A DNA stretch of 64,000 nt from an uncultured Allorhizobium sp. (GTDB taxonomy: Bacteria > Pseudomonadota > Alphaproteobacteria > Rhizobiales > Rhizobiaceae), in NCBI GenBank assembly GCA_958439205.1, contig OY288189.1:3115001-3179000 (forward strand). The letters are read 5' to 3'. The notes under the pieces are model-generated. The model did no database searches and was not told the DNA's origin. It saw only the letters and a program-made list of their open reading frames with translations. The stretch's first letter is position 1; every line of letters begins with the position of its first letter. This document shows, in pieces, positions 1 to 9,234 of this stretch. Both the position numbers and the translations under genes were made by a program.

Positions 1-1855
1 AGCGGGCAAGCTGCGCCTGCAGCTGGCGGGCTTCGCCGGCAAGAACCTGGCTGGCGGCCGTGGTTTCTTCGACCATGGCTGCGTTCTGCTGGGTCATCTG
101 GTCCATATGGTTGACCGAGGTGTTGATCTCGCCAAGCGCTGCCGACTGTTCTTCGGCGGCACGGGCAATCGTCACGACGTGGTCGTTGACGCGATTGACC
201 AGCGATTCGATCTCCTTCAGCGCTTCGCCGGTCGACAGAACCAGCGACACGCCACCCTTCACCTCGTCGGCCGAGGTGTTGATCAGGGTCTTGATCTCCT
301 TCGCTGCATTCGCCGAACGCTGGGCCAGTTCACGCACTTCCTGGGCGACGACGGCGAAGCCACGACCGGCTTCACCGGCACGCGCTGCCTCGACACCGGC
401 GTTCAGTGCGAGAAGGTTGGTCTGGAAGGCGATTTCGTCGATGACCGAGATGATCTGGCTGATCTTCTGCGAGGACTGCTCGATGCGGCCCATGGCGTCG
501 ATCGCGTTGCGGACGATGTCGCCCGACTTGCCGGCGCTCGACTTGGTCTCGTCGACCATGTGCGAGGCTTCCTTGGCGCGGACGGTCGAGGTCTTCACCG
601 TGGTGGTGATTTCCTCGAGCGCTGCGGCCGTCTCTTCCAGCGAAGCGGCCTGCTGCTCGGTGCGGCGGGCAAGCTGGTTAGCAGCCGACGACAGTTCGCC
701 GGAATTGCCGGTGATGGTGCCGGCGGCGGTCAAGATGTTCTGCATCGTCTGGCGCAGAACGGCCATGGTCTGGTTGACGTTGCCCTGGAGTTCGGCAAAC
801 GCGCCCTGGAACTGGCCCTGCATCTCATGCGTCAGGTCGGCATCGGCAAGCGCTGCGATCACGCGGCGGACTTCCGAGACGCCACGGTCGACGCTTTCGA
901 CCAGTTCGTTGACCGAAGCTGCAAAGCGCTGCAGGTCGGCATCCTCATAAGTCTTCGAAATGCGCTTGGAGAAGTCACCTGCAGCGGCAGCAGCAACAAT
1001 GCCACTGATCGAGGTCTGCAGGTCGCGGCTCTGGGCATGCAGAGCGGCTTCCTGGGCTTCCATGGCGCGCATCTGCTCTTCATTGGTGCGGAAGACTTCC
1101 AGCGCACGGGCCATTTCGCCGATTTCGTCCTTGCGGTCGGTGCCGGGGATGGCGCTGCCGAGCTTGCCGGATGCCATTTCGGACATGATCGAGGTCAGGC
1201 TGCGGATCGGGTTGACGATGCCGCGGCGGGCGAGAAGGAAGCTGATGGCCACACCGGCGAGAATGCACACGCCTGCGGTGACGACCTGGAGCAGCATGGT
1301 GAAGCCGGAGGCGGCCAGCGCGTTTTCACGCGAACCCTTCAGCGTGTCGGCGGAGTAGGTCGAGTATTCCTTGACCGCTGCCGTCACCACCTTCTGGGCG
1401 TCGAGCGCCTTGCCGAGTTCCGTCTTCATCACGACCGGATCCTGGCCGGCCGGCGTGGCGGCAACTGCCACCATGGCGCGGATCTGGGCGAAATAGGCGT
1501 CAAGCGTTGTCTTGATCTTACCCAGCAGCTGGGTTTCCGTCGCGTCCGCGGTCGCAGCGATCTTCGGCAGGCGGGCCAGCATCTCGCCAGCGCGCTTGTC
1601 GGTTTCAGCGGCGAAGTCGGCCGCCTTTTCCGGCGTCAGCGCCAGCTGGTAGGTCATGCGCGAAATCGCGATGATGTCGACACGCAGGTCCATCGCCTCG
1701 CGGGCAACCTCTTCGCGCGCGCCGGTGTCCTTGAGGGCAGATCCCAGCGAGGACAGGCCGCTTGCGCCGACAGCTGCAATTGCCGCAGCCGCCACGCCCA
1801 TCAGCACCACGACAAGGCTGACCTTTTTCAGAATGGAAAGATTGGCAATACTCAT
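1..1855 (-). CDS. Methyl-accepting chemotaxis protein, 3' end cut by window edge
   Basis: Membrane chemoreceptor that signals to the CheA/CheW array. It begins at an ATG whose first base is 1855 and runs off the left edge, so the C-terminus is missing. The N-terminus has a membrane segment at about residues 10-30, a periplasmic four-helix-type domain, a second membrane segment near residues 185-207, a HAMP region, and then the long cytoplasmic coiled coil. The hairpin tip is recognisable by [19 protein letters not shown]. Flanking helices carry Glu/Gln pairs of the type used for methylation. The ligand cannot be told from sequence. The long plus-strand reading frame over this gene is only its antisense shadow. 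Confidence 0.95.
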   Translation of the reverse strand, partial: MSIANLSILKKVSLVVVLMGVAAAAIAAVGASGLSSLGSALKDTGAREEVAREAMDLRVDIIAISRMTYQLALTPEKAADFAAETDKRAGEMLARLPKIAATADATETQLLGKIKTTLDAYFAQIRAMVAVAATPAGQDPVVMKTELGKALDAQKVVTAAVKEYSTYSADTLKGSRENALAASGFTMLLQVVTAGVCILAGVAISFLLARRGIVNPIRSLTSIMSEMASGKLGSAIPGTDRKDEIGEMARALEVFRTNEEQMRAMEAQEAALHAQSRDLQTSISGIVAAAAAGDFSKRISKTYEDADLQRFAASVNELVESVDRGVSEVRRVIAALADADLTHEMQGQFQGAFAELQGNVNQTMAVLRQTMQNILTAAGTITGNSGELSSAANQLARRTEQQAASLEETAAALEEITTTVKTSTVRAKEASHMVDETKSSAGKSGDIVRNAIDAMGRIEQSSQKISQIISVIDEIAFQTNLLALNAGVEAARAGEAGRGFAVVAQEVRELAQRSANAAKEIKTLINTSADEVKGGVSLVLSTGEALKEIESLVNRVNDHVVTIARAAEEQSAALGEINTSVNHMDQMTQQNAAMVEETTAASQVLAGEARQLQAQLAR

Positions 1856-2261
1856 GAAACTTACTCCGTGCGACCCGCCATCCTGGCAGGCGGCCTTGTG
1901 CGGCCGTGCATGGAGCTCATTCCATACTGATCACCTTCCTCACTACACGGGACATGTTTCCATTTCGTTGATGCGAAATAGAGGAATTACGCATGGGAAA
2001 TACAAGGTATGGCCCTTGAGCCGGAGACCTGCCAGAGCCTGTCAAGCCCGCGATTTGTGCAGTGTGTCATCCCCAGCTTTTTCGCCGTCCGATTCGAAGT
2101 GGCGGAAAGAGGGCCCAAATAGTGGCTCGGCCCTGCAAAACGGCTCGTTTCGACACGAAATTATGACTGTGACAATTGATTGCTGCCACAACATCTGCTG
2201 ACCCTTGCGTCACACCGCACGAGAAAGCCGTGTCATTCCCGTGACTTCGCTCTTTTGCCCG

Positions 2262-2270
2262 TTATCCACA
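2262..2270 (+). promoter_or_regulatory. DnaA box (single)
   Basis: Perfect match to the 9-mer TTATCCACA about 420 bp upstream of nrdJ. One box can occur by chance, but DnaA control of nrd genes is known in other bacteria. Confidence 0.35.
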
Positions 2271-2319
2271 ATCTAACACCACAACATATAGCGTTAACAT
2301 TTCCTTCACAGACCACCCC

Positions 2320-2349
2320 TTGACGGAATCAGTCGGGACGATGTTAATG
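2320..2349 (+). promoter_or_regulatory. Possible sigma-70 promoter upstream of nrdJ
   Basis: TTGACG at 2320-2325 and TTAATG at 2344-2349 are separated by 18 bp. It lies far from the nrdJ start, and another promoter may overlap the NrdR boxes, where TATATT occurs at 2527-2532. Confidence 0.3.
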
Positions 2350-2522
2350 GACCCTGTTGCGGCGGCGACTGGACCGGGCATAACGAGGCCGGGTTTCATC
2401 AAACATTGTGGCGGCTTTCTTTGAGGTGGAACGACGTTCTGATGACGTCGTCCGCGGCAGGAAATTTGTGCGATTTTTGACCGCCCGGCAGGGGGTCTGG
2501 GTCTGGCGGCAATAATCTGTTA

Positions 2523-2538
2523 GTACTATATTTAGTGT
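2523..2538 (+). promoter_or_regulatory. NrdR box 1
   Basis: The 16-mer GTACTATATTTAGTGT matches the NrdR palindrome consensus at 13 of 16 positions. It lies 155 bp upstream of nrdJ. NrdR is the ATP-cone repressor that controls ribonucleotide reductase genes. Confidence 0.8.
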
Positions 2539-2553
2539 TTGCAGCCACCATCA

Positions 2554-2569
2554 CCACAATATACAGAGT
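2554..2569 (+). promoter_or_regulatory. NrdR box 2
   Basis: The 16-mer CCACAATATACAGAGT is a weaker match to the same consensus. It starts exactly 31 bp after box 1, about three helical turns, which is the usual spacing of paired NrdR boxes. The spacing supports a real operator. Confidence 0.75.
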
Positions 2570-2693
2570 GCCGTCATCTCCGGATGAATCACCTGACGGA
2601 CGACCAAGTCAACGGCTGCGCGACTTTACCGTGCGACCGCAGCAATATTTACGCGCCGGTTTTTCGGCGCCCTAGATCGAGGGACATAGGCAG

Positions 2694-5600
2694 ATGCGCA
2701 TTGAACGTCGCTTCACCAAACCGGGACAGTCCGCTTACGCGGAGATCGAGTTCCGCAAGGCCATCAGCGAGATCAAGAACCCCGACGGCTCAATCGTATT
2801 TCGTCTTGCCGACATCGACGTGCCCGCTCAGTTCAGCCAGGTGGCAGCGGACATTCTCGCTCAGAAGTATTTCCGCAAGGCCGGCGTGCCGAAGGTGCTG
2901 AAGAAGGTTGAGGAGAACGATGTTCCTTCCTTCCTCTGGCGCTCGGTTGCCGACGAGAAGGCACTCGCCTCGCTTCCTGAAAACGAGCGTTATGGCTCGG
3001 AAACCGATGCTCGCCAGGTCTTCGATCGCTTGGCCGGCACCTGGGCCTATTGGGGCTGGAAGGGCAAGTATTTCTCCTCCGAAGAAGACGCTGCCGCCTT
3101 CAAGGACGAGCTCTCCTACATGCTCGCCACCCAGCGCGTCGCACCGAATTCCCCGCAGTGGTTCAACACCGGCCTGCACTGGGCCTATGGCATCGACGGC
3201 CCCGGCCAGGGCCATTTCTATGTCGACCCCTTCACCGGCAAGCTCGTCAAGTCCAAGTCGGCCTATGAGCATCCGCAGCCGCATGCCTGCTTCATCCAGT
3301 CCGTCGAGGACGACCTGGTCAACGAAGGCGGCATCATGGACCTCTGGGTCCGCGAAGCCCGTCTCTTCAAGTATGGCTCCGGCACCGGCTCCAACTTCTC
3401 TTATCTGCGAGGCGAAGGCGAAAAGCTTTCCGGCGGCGGCCGCTCGTCCGGCCTCATGTCCTTCCTGAAGATCGGCGACCGCGCAGCCGGCGCTATCAAG
3501 TCTGGCGGCACGACCCGCCGTGCGGCCAAGATGGTCGTCGTCGACATCGACCATCCGGATATCGAAGCCTATATCGACTGGAAGGTGAAGGAAGAGCAGA
3601 AGGTTGCAGCCCTCGTCACCGGCTCCAAGATCGTCGCCCGTCACCTGAAGGCGATCATGAAGGCCTGCGTCAACTGCGAGGCCGACAACGGCGCCTGCTT
3701 CGACCCGAACGAGAACCCTGCCCTCAAGCGCGAAATCAAGGCCGCGAAGAAGGACCAGGTTCCGGAAAACTACATCAAGCGCGTCATCCAGTTCGCCCAG
3801 CAGGGCTACAAGGATCTCGACTTCAAGACCTATGACACCGACTGGGATTCGGAAGCCTATCTGACCGTCTCCGGCCAGAACTCCAACAACTCGGTTTCGC
3901 TGAAGGACGACTTCCTGCGCGCCGTCGAGAATGATGGTGACTGGAACCTCACCGCCCGCAAGGACGGCAAGGTCATGAAGACGCTGAAGGCCCGCGACCT
4001 CTGGGACAAGATCTCCTATGCCGCCTGGGCATCCGCAGATCCTGGCCTGCACTTCAACACGACGATGAACGACTGGCACACCTCGCCGGCAGCCGGCCCG
4101 ATCCGCGCATCGAACCCGTGCTCGGAATACATGTTCCTCGACGATACGGCCTGCAACCTGGCTTCGCTGAACCTGCTCCGCTTCAAGGATCCGAAGACCA
4201 AGAACATCGACATTGCCGACTACGAACATGCCGTTCGTCTGTGGACCGTCGTGCTCGAAGTCTCGGTCATGATGGCGCAGTTCCCGTCGCGCCAGATCGC
4301 CGAACGCTCGTACGAATACCGCACGCTCGGCCTCGGCTATGCCAACATCGGCGGCCTGCTGATGTCCTCGGGCATCCCTTATGACTCGGCCGAAGGCCGC
4401 GCCATCGCCGGTGCGCTCACCGCCATCATGACCGGCGTCTCCTATGCGACATCGGCCGAAATGGCCTCGGAACTCGGCCCCTTCCCGGGCTTTGCGCCGA
4501 ACCGCGACAACATGCTGCGCGTCATCCGCAACCATCGCCGCGCAGCGCTCGGCCTGTCGGACGGCTATGAAGGCCTCTCCGTCAACCCGGTCCCGCTCGT
4601 CCACGGCGAATGCACGGATCCGGCCCTGATCGCCCATGCGACGGCCGCCTGGGACAAGGCGCTGGAACTCGGCGAAAAGCATGGCTACCGCAATGCGCAG
4701 GTCTCGGTCATCGCGCCGACCGGCACGATCGGTCTCGTCATGGACTGCGACACGACCGGCATCGAGCCCGACTTTGCGCTCGTGAAGTTCAAGAAGCTCG
4801 CCGGTGGCGGCTACTTCAAGATCATCAACGCTGCCGTTCCGGAAGCGCTGCGCACGCTCGGCTATTCGGAAAGCCAGATCGCCGAGATCGACGCCTATGC
4901 CGTCGGCCATGGCAACCTGAACCAGGCCCCGGGCATCAATCCCTCGACGCTTCGTGCCAAGGGCTTCACCGACGAGAAGATCGAAGCCGTCAACGGCGCG
5001 CTGAAGGCTGCCTTCGACATCAAGTTCGTCTTCAACCAGTGGACGCTCGGCGCCGACTTCCTCAAGGAAACCCTTAAAGTTTCCGACGAGCAGCTCGCCG
5101 ACATGAGCTTCAACCTGCTCGACCACATGGGCTTCTCGAAGAAGGACATCGAGGCCGCCAACATCCACGTCTGCGGTGCGATGACGCTCGAAGGCGCTCC
5201 CTTCCTCAAGAAGGAGCACCTGCCCGTCTTCGATTGCGCCAATCCGTGCGGCAAGATCGGCAAGCGTTATCTCTCGGTCGAGAGCCACATCCGCATGATG
5301 GCAGCGGCCCAGCCGTTCATCTCGGGTGCGATCTCCAAGACGATCAACATGCCGAACGAAGCCACCGTCGAAGATTGCGGCTCCGCCTACATGCTGTCCT
5401 GGAAGCTGGCACTGAAGGCCAACGCGCTCTACCGCGACGGATCGAAGCTCTCCCAGCCGCTCAATGCCTCGCTGATCGAAGACGAGGATGACGAGGACGG
5501 CGTAGACGAACTGCTGCAGCAGCCGGCAGCCGCCCAGGCGGTCACGATCACGGAACGCATCGTCGAGCGCATCGTCGATCGTGTCGTGCGCGAACAGGAA

Positions 5601-6476
5601 AAGCTGCCGACCCGCCGCAAGGGTTATACCCAGAAGGCCAAGATCGGTGGTCACACCATCTTCCTGCGCACTGGCGAATATGACGACGGCCGTCTTGGCG
5701 AAATCTTCCTTGACATGAACAAGGAAGGCTCGGCCCTTCGTGCCTTCATCAACAACTTCGCCATCTCCGTCTCGCTCGGCCTGCAGTATGGCGTGCCGCT
5801 CGAGGAATATGTCGACGCCTTCACCTTCACCAAGTTCGAGCCGGCCGGCATGGTCACCGGCAACGACGCGATCAAGAATGCGACGTCGATCCTCGACTAC
5901 GTCTTCCGCGAACTGGCGATCTCCTATCTCGGTCGCCACGACCTCGCCCATGTCGACACCTCGGACTTCTCGACCACGGCGCTTGGCCGCGGCATGAAGG
6001 AAGGCAAGGCCGACGTTGTCTCCAAGGGCCTGACCCGCGGTTACAAGCCGACGCTCGTCTCCAGCCACATGCCGGCCGCGGCCGGCGCCGAGCCCAAGGG
6101 TGCAGCGACTGCTGCCCCCGCCAAGGCATCGGCCACCGTCACCGCCTTCTCGTCTTCGGGCGCCACTGCCCGCAAGCTCGAAGTGACGACGGCAATCGCC
6201 ACCTCCGAAGTCGTGTCCTTCAAGCGCGACTACGAGGAACGCGCCGTGGAACTGGCCGAGGAAATCGCCTCCGAAAGCGTCTTCACCGACGCCGCGGCTG
6301 ACGAGGCAGCAGCCGCCAAGGCCGACGCCAAGAAGCTCGAAGCCACGCGCCGCATGCGCTCGATTGCACAGGGGTACACGGGCAACATGTGCTCGGAATG
6401 CCAGAACTTCACCATGGTGCGGAACGGCACGTGCGAGAAGTGCGACACGTGCGGCGCGACGAGCGGGTGCAGCTGA
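2694..6476 (+). CDS. nrdJ: Vitamin B12-dependent (class II) ribonucleoside-diphosphate reductase
   Basis: Reduces ribonucleotides to deoxyribonucleotides in the cytoplasm with adenosylcobalamin as radical source. The product has 1260 aa, normal for the long rhizobial form. The active site is visible as N474-P-C476-S-E478, with C476 the thiyl-radical cysteine. The redox pair is C199 (in HACFIQS) and C487, which lies 11 residues after C476 as in other class II enzymes. A TSCPD-type segment ([19 protein letters not shown]) follows an acidic and amphipathic linker. The C-terminus ends in a cysteine-rich tail (CSEC..CEKCDTC), likely used for re-reduction. It starts at the ATG behind a GAGGG stretch. 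Two NrdR boxes lie upstream and a terminator downstream. Confidence 0.97.
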   Translation: MRIERRFTKPGQSAYAEIEFRKAISEIKNPDGSIVFRLADIDVPAQFSQVAADILAQKYFRKAGVPKVLKKVEENDVPSFLWRSVADEKALASLPENERYGSETDARQVFDRLAGTWAYWGWKGKYFSSEEDAAAFKDELSYMLATQRVAPNSPQWFNTGLHWAYGIDGPGQGHFYVDPFTGKLVKSKSAYEHPQPHACFIQSVEDDLVNEGGIMDLWVREARLFKYGSGTGSNFSYLRGEGEKLSGGGRSSGLMSFLKIGDRAAGAIKSGGTTRRAAKMVVVDIDHPDIEAYIDWKVKEEQKVAALVTGSKIVARHLKAIMKACVNCEADNGACFDPNENPALKREIKAAKKDQVPENYIKRVIQFAQQGYKDLDFKTYDTDWDSEAYLTVSGQNSNNSVSLKDDFLRAVENDGDWNLTARKDGKVMKTLKARDLWDKISYAAWASADPGLHFNTTMNDWHTSPAAGPIRASNPCSEYMFLDDTACNLASLNLLRFKDPKTKNIDIADYEHAVRLWTVVLEVSVMMAQFPSRQIAERSYEYRTLGLGYANIGGLLMSSGIPYDSAEGRAIAGALTAIMTGVSYATSAEMASELGPFPGFAPNRDNMLRVIRNHRRAALGLSDGYEGLSVNPVPLVHGECTDPALIAHATAAWDKALELGEKHGYRNAQVSVIAPTGTIGLVMDCDTTGIEPDFALVKFKKLAGGGYFKIINAAVPEALRTLGYSESQIAEIDAYAVGHGNLNQAPGINPSTLRAKGFTDEKIEAVNGALKAAFDIKFVFNQWTLGADFLKETLKVSDEQLADMSFNLLDHMGFSKKDIEAANIHVCGAMTLEGAPFLKKEHLPVFDCANPCGKIGKRYLSVESHIRMMAAAQPFISGAISKTINMPNEATVEDCGSAYMLSWKLALKANALYRDGSKLSQPLNASLIEDEDDEDGVDELLQQPAAAQAVTITERIVERIVDRVVREQEKLPTRRKGYTQKAKIGGHTIFLRTGEYDDGRLGEIFLDMNKEGSALRAFINNFAISVSLGLQYGVPLEEYVDAFTFTKFEPAGMVTGNDAIKNATSILDYVFRELAISYLGRHDLAHVDTSDFSTTALGRGMKEGKADVVSKGLTRGYKPTLVSSHMPAAAGAEPKGAATAAPAKASATVTAFSSSGATARKLEVTTAIATSEVVSFKRDYEERAVELAEEIASESVFTDAAADEAAAAKADAKKLEATRRMRSIAQGYTGNMCSECQNFTMVRNGTCEKCDTCGATSGCS

Positions 6477-6498
6477 TTAGCTGAGAATTGAGTGAGAT

Positions 6499-6534
6499 TT
6501 CGGCCCGGGGGAAACCTCGGGCCGAAGTGGTTTT
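6499..6534 (+). terminator. Rho-independent terminator of nrdJ
   Basis: A 12-bp stem (6499-6510 with 6515-6526, one G-T pair) is followed by GTGGTTTT. It starts 22 bp after the nrdJ stop. Confidence 0.75.
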
Positions 6535-6554
6535 CGCGCCAAAAAGGTTAGGAC

Positions 6555-7292
6555 ATGGCAGAATTTAATTGGACATGCCCATTTTGTCATACCCGACAGA
6601 CAGTTTCTGAATCGAAAGCACATTACAGTGTGCATGATATCAATGTTGGCGAGACGTCATATGCAGGAGGAATTGCCGGTGCGATTCTTGCAATTGGCTG
6701 CTCGAACTCTGAATGTAAAAAAGTGGAGCTTTCTTTCAGTATTGGCTCTATCCGATCGAAAAATAGCTATGGTCAAGTAGCAGCAATAAACGAAATTATC
6801 AGATCTAAGATCGCACCAGAAAGTTCCGCAAAACCGCAACCGGAATACATTCCGGAGAATATTACGCAAGACTATTATGAATCTGCTCGAATACTTGAGC
6901 TGAGTCCGAAGGCCTCTGCGACGCTAGCGCGACGTTGCATCCAAGGAATGATCCGCGACTTCTGCGGGATTTCGAAACCCACACTTAATCAAGAGATAAA
7001 TGAGTTAAAGAAACAGTTCGATTCCGGCAACGCGCCGCGTGGCGTGTCGGAAGAGAGCTTCGAAGCCATAGAAGCGATTCGGAAGATCGGTAACATTGGT
7101 GCTCATATGGAGAAAGACATCAACGTGATAGTCGATGTTGAACCGGATGAAGCCGAACTGCTCCTCAGTCTCGTGGAAAACTTGTTCGATGACTGGTATA
7201 TTGCTCGTCAGAAACGGCAGGAAAGATTGGCTCGAGTTACCGCCTGCGTTGAACAGAAAGATGCGATCCGAAAGACTCATTCCGAACGGTAG
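6555..7292 (+). CDS. DUF4145-type protein with N-terminal zinc ribbon
   Basis: Function unknown. The 245-aa product opens with CPFC (residues 9-12) and has a second cysteine pair in GCSNSEC, which suggests a zinc ribbon. The C-terminal half resembles DUF4145, with SPKASATLARRCIQGMIRDF and RKIGNIGAHMEKD followed by an acidic DVEPDEAELLL helix. DUF4145 occurs alone or fused to nucleases and restriction subunits. No membrane segment or signal peptide is seen. The 5' two thirds are clearly AT-richer than both neighbours, with codons such as AAA, ATA and AAT. The gene sits between a terminator and a repeat cluster. Both points suggest horizontal acquisition. An AGGTTAGGA stretch precedes the ATG. 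Confidence 0.75.
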   Translation: MAEFNWTCPFCHTRQTVSESKAHYSVHDINVGETSYAGGIAGAILAIGCSNSECKKVELSFSIGSIRSKNSYGQVAAINEIIRSKIAPESSAKPQPEYIPENITQDYYESARILELSPKASATLARRCIQGMIRDFCGISKPTLNQEINELKKQFDSGNAPRGVSEESFEAIEAIRKIGNIGAHMEKDINVIVDVEPDEAELLLSLVENLFDDWYIARQKRQERLARVTACVEQKDAIRKTHSER

Positions 7293-7296
7293 TGTC

Positions 7297-7501
7297 CCCA
7301 CCTCCCCCCTTGCGGGGGAGGACGGAAAATCGAAGGCTTAGGCGAGCGCAAGCCGGCTAAACTTCAGATTTTCCTGGAGAGGGGATCGGCTCCGTTGGCC
7401 CGAGATAACGGACCCCCTCACTTGCGATTTCTGATGTTTAGGCGGCTTACGCTCGCCTAACTCATCGAAATCGCTTTCTCCCCCACCAAGGGGGAGATGG
7501 G
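7297..7501 (+). repeat. Mosaic palindromic repeat, copy 1
   Basis: The ends are near-inverted copies of CCCAYCTCCCCCTTG, giving a MITE-like outline. Internal hairpins are built on a TTAGGCG..CGCCTAA motif. The last ~95 bp (7407-7501) match the reverse complement of copy 2 with only two visible differences; the first half is about three-quarters identical. Confidence 0.8.
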
Positions 7502-7519
7502 GTCGCGTTTGCGGCCATA

Positions 7520-7630
7520 GCCCCTCATCCACCCTTCGGGCACCTTCTCCCCGCACGCGGGGAGAAGGCCAGGACGGCCACCGCTTGCTCCCCCTCTCCC
7601 CGCCTGCGGGGAGAGGGAAGGGTGAGGGGC
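7520..7630. repeat. Rhizobial-type GC palindrome element
   Basis: It is bounded by GCCCCTCA and TGAGGGGC. It holds two near-perfect 12-bp hairpins with 2-nt loops (7543-7568 and 7592-7617) plus a CCCTTCGGGC motif. Elements of this look are scattered widely between genes in Rhizobiales. Confidence 0.75.
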
Positions 7631-7740
7631 AGAGCCACGAACTCGGCGTGTCCGCCTAAAAAAAGGGGGACGAGTTTGAGAAAATCCCGAGCAAATTCAA
7701 ACCCCGACATGTTTTTTCATCCCCCACCATTTTCCCTGCT

Positions 7741-8260
7741 TTACCCTAGTCCCCGTCCCGCCCTCGGATACACCTGACGATGCGATGTCAGGCGAAGCGG
7801 GGCCGGCGCCGGGGTGGCGTGCTCTCGCAGGCACAAATCCCCGGCCCGCTGCAACGGTCTCCCTCTGGACGAAGGGCTTGACGAGGGTGATGGGGCCGGA
7901 TGCCTCAGAACCCGGATACCCTGATCGGAAGGACGTGCCTCAGAGGCACACAGACAAGGCGCCAGCGCTGTCGCGAACACCCAGACAGCGGGGCGGAGAA
8001 AACGGCGGGGATGATGGACGATCGCCAATGATCGAAACACATCCCCCGGGCGAGGGTCCCGGTCGGATTGGTGCACCATCCGGCGGGAACTTCCCGGGCC
8101 ACCGGCCAGGCTGACGCGTCATCTCGTATGACGCCGCAGCCGGACCCGCGCCCGGTCATCCCTGGAACGCAAGTTCCAAGGACCGTCGCCGCCTTGCCAG
8201 AGAGACGCATGCAGCGGGAATAGACGCCGAACGGGGCGCCGGAAGGAGCCACATAAAACT
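7741..8260. other. GC-rich core with clustered hairpins, possible structured RNA
   Basis: Perfect small stems are visible. GTGCCTC/GAGGCAC lies near 7937. GCGTCAT/ATGACGC lies near 8116-8134. TGGAAC with a GCAA tetraloop and GTTCCA lies near 8161-8176. It does not match the hallmark motifs of RNase P RNA, tmRNA, SRP RNA or 6S RNA that I know. It could be a non-coding RNA, another repeat, or a decayed gene. Confidence 0.3.
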
Positions 8261-8387
8261 ACTTAGACAGGTTGCTTCTGGCGCCTCGTCCGATCCTCGG
8301 GTCAAGCCCGAGGACAAGTTTCAGCCTACCCGGAGGGAGCGATCCCGACCGGCGGCGAAGCTTGGGGTTTTTGACATCGACAGATCA

Positions 8388-8502
8388 CCCTCACCCTGAG
8401 GCGCCCGACATCGTCGGGCCTCGAAGGGCGAGGCCACAGGTACATCATCGTAGAGGGATGCTTCGAGGCCCGCGCTTCACGCGGGCACCTCAGCATGAGG
8501 GG
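8388..8502. repeat. Paired inverted repeat of CCTCA..GAGG type
   Basis: Two related units face each other. The left one starts CCCTCACCCTGAGGCGCCCG and runs to CCTCGAAG. The right one is its near reverse complement, from CTTCGAGGCCCGCG to CACCTCAGCATGAGG. Each unit folds on its own. The type is common in Rhizobiales intergenic DNA. Confidence 0.75.
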
Positions 8503-8519
8503 CGAGGAATGCGCGAAGC

Positions 8520-8715
8520 CCATCTCCCCCTTGGTGGGGGAGAAAGCGATTTCGATGAATTAGGCGAGCGTACGCCGCCTAAACATCAGAAATCGCAAGT
8601 GAGGGGGTCCGTTCGTCGTGCCACCATCACCGATCCCCTCACCAACAAAATCTGAGGTTTAGCCCTGATCGGGCTAAACCCTCGATTTTGTATCCTCTCC
8701 CACAAGGGGGAGAGG
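8520..8715 (-). repeat. Mosaic palindromic repeat, copy 2 (inverted)
   Basis: Inverted partner of the copy at 7297-7501. The segment 8520-8614 is nearly identical to copy 1. The rest is diverged but aligns, including a TTTAGCCC-GATC-AGGGCTAAA-type hairpin in the place of the copy 1 hairpin. Confidence 0.8.
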
Positions 8716-8864
8716 AAAGTGAGCACCCTCTTTCATTTCAATAAACGCCGCGTCCCAAAAAAGTCCGCCCTGCCCGGCCCTTCGGCCCCCTCCGGCCAAC
8801 GCTTCCTTAACGGCCTTGCGGTACATTACGATAGATTAAAAGACTGGACGGAGACCCGAGCGAA

Positions 8865-9176
8865 ATGTCCAAACCGACCTTCCGCTTCACCCATTACGAC
8901 CTGAAGGAACAGCGCGCCGGCACCATTATCGAGGTGACGCTGTCGGCTGTGAACAATGTGCGGCTGATGACGCCGACGAATTTTCAGCGCTTCAAGGAAA
9001 CGCTCGACTACAAATTCCTCGGCGGCGTGGCGAAGAAGTCGCCGCTCAAAATCGTCATTCCGGAAAGCGGCCATTGGCACATGATCGTCGACATGGAAGG
9101 CCATCACGGACTGGCCGAATCCAAGGTCAAGATGATCGCGGCCCCCGTCGTGCAGCCGAAGCAGAAGGCATCCTGA
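8865..9176 (+). CDS. DUF1883 domain-containing protein
   Basis: Small cytoplasmic protein of unknown function, 103 aa. The whole length fits DUF1883: FTHYDLKEQRAGTIIEVTL, then NNVRLMTPTNFQRFK, a GGVAKKSPLKIVIPESGHWH core, and a final VDMEGHHG..S segment. The predicted fold is mostly beta. In other proteins this domain can be joined to TIR-like domains, but here it stands alone. The ATG follows a weak GAGCGA stretch. It is convergent with the amine oxidase gene, and the repeat cluster lies upstream. Confidence 0.85.
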   Translation: MSKPTFRFTHYDLKEQRAGTIIEVTLSAVNNVRLMTPTNFQRFKETLDYKFLGGVAKKSPLKIVIPESGHWHMIVDMEGHHGLAESKVKMIAAPVVQPKQKAS

Positions 9177-9234
9177 GGCCTTCTCACCTCCCCTTGGCCA
9201 CTGCCCTTTCCCCACGTCATCGGCCCAAAGCCGA

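Larger units (their letters stand above)
1856..2693. other. 838-bp intergenic region between chemoreceptor and nrdJ
   Basis: No convincing gene. It holds the divergent upstream regions of the chemoreceptor (minus) and nrdJ (plus). Visible items are a B12-box-like sequence at 2019-2034 without the rest of a cobalamin aptamer, a perfect DnaA 9-mer at 2262-2270, a possible TTGACG/TTAATG promoter at 2320-2349, a 7-bp inverted repeat (2431-2437 with 2445-2451), and two NrdR boxes at 2523-2569. Confidence 0.7.
7293..8864. other. 1.57-kb non-coding region of palindromic repeats and a structured core
   Basis: No supported gene. It contains a mosaic repeat in two inverted copies (7297-7501 and 8520-8715), a second palindromic element (7520-7630), a third (8388-8502), and a GC-rich core (about 7741-8260) with several short perfect hairpins. 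The frames that stay open across the core lack ribosome-binding sites and family resemblance. Confidence 0.7.

Noticed and set aside
107..1930. Plus-strand open frame of 607 codons
   Set aside because: It is antisense to the chemoreceptor gene, which has clear family motifs; the frame has no family resemblance.
1856..2693. Complete cobalamin riboswitch before nrdJ
   Set aside because: Only a B12-box-like piece is visible; the other core motifs are absent.
2790..6068. Minus-strand open frame of 1092 codons
   Set aside because: Antisense shadow of nrdJ caused by high-GC codon use.
7785..8114. Plus-strand frame of 109 codons in the repeat island
   Set aside because: No ribosome-binding site, low-complexity Gly/Pro/Arg translation, overlaps equally open minus-strand frames.
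7905..8252. Minus-strand frame of 115 codons in the repeat island
   Set aside because: No ribosome-binding site or recognised domain; the region folds into hairpins and is better treated as non-coding.
7741..8260. RNase P RNA, tmRNA or SRP RNA
   Set aside because: The conserved motifs of these RNAs, such as GGAAAGTCCGG or a tag-coding stretch, are not present.
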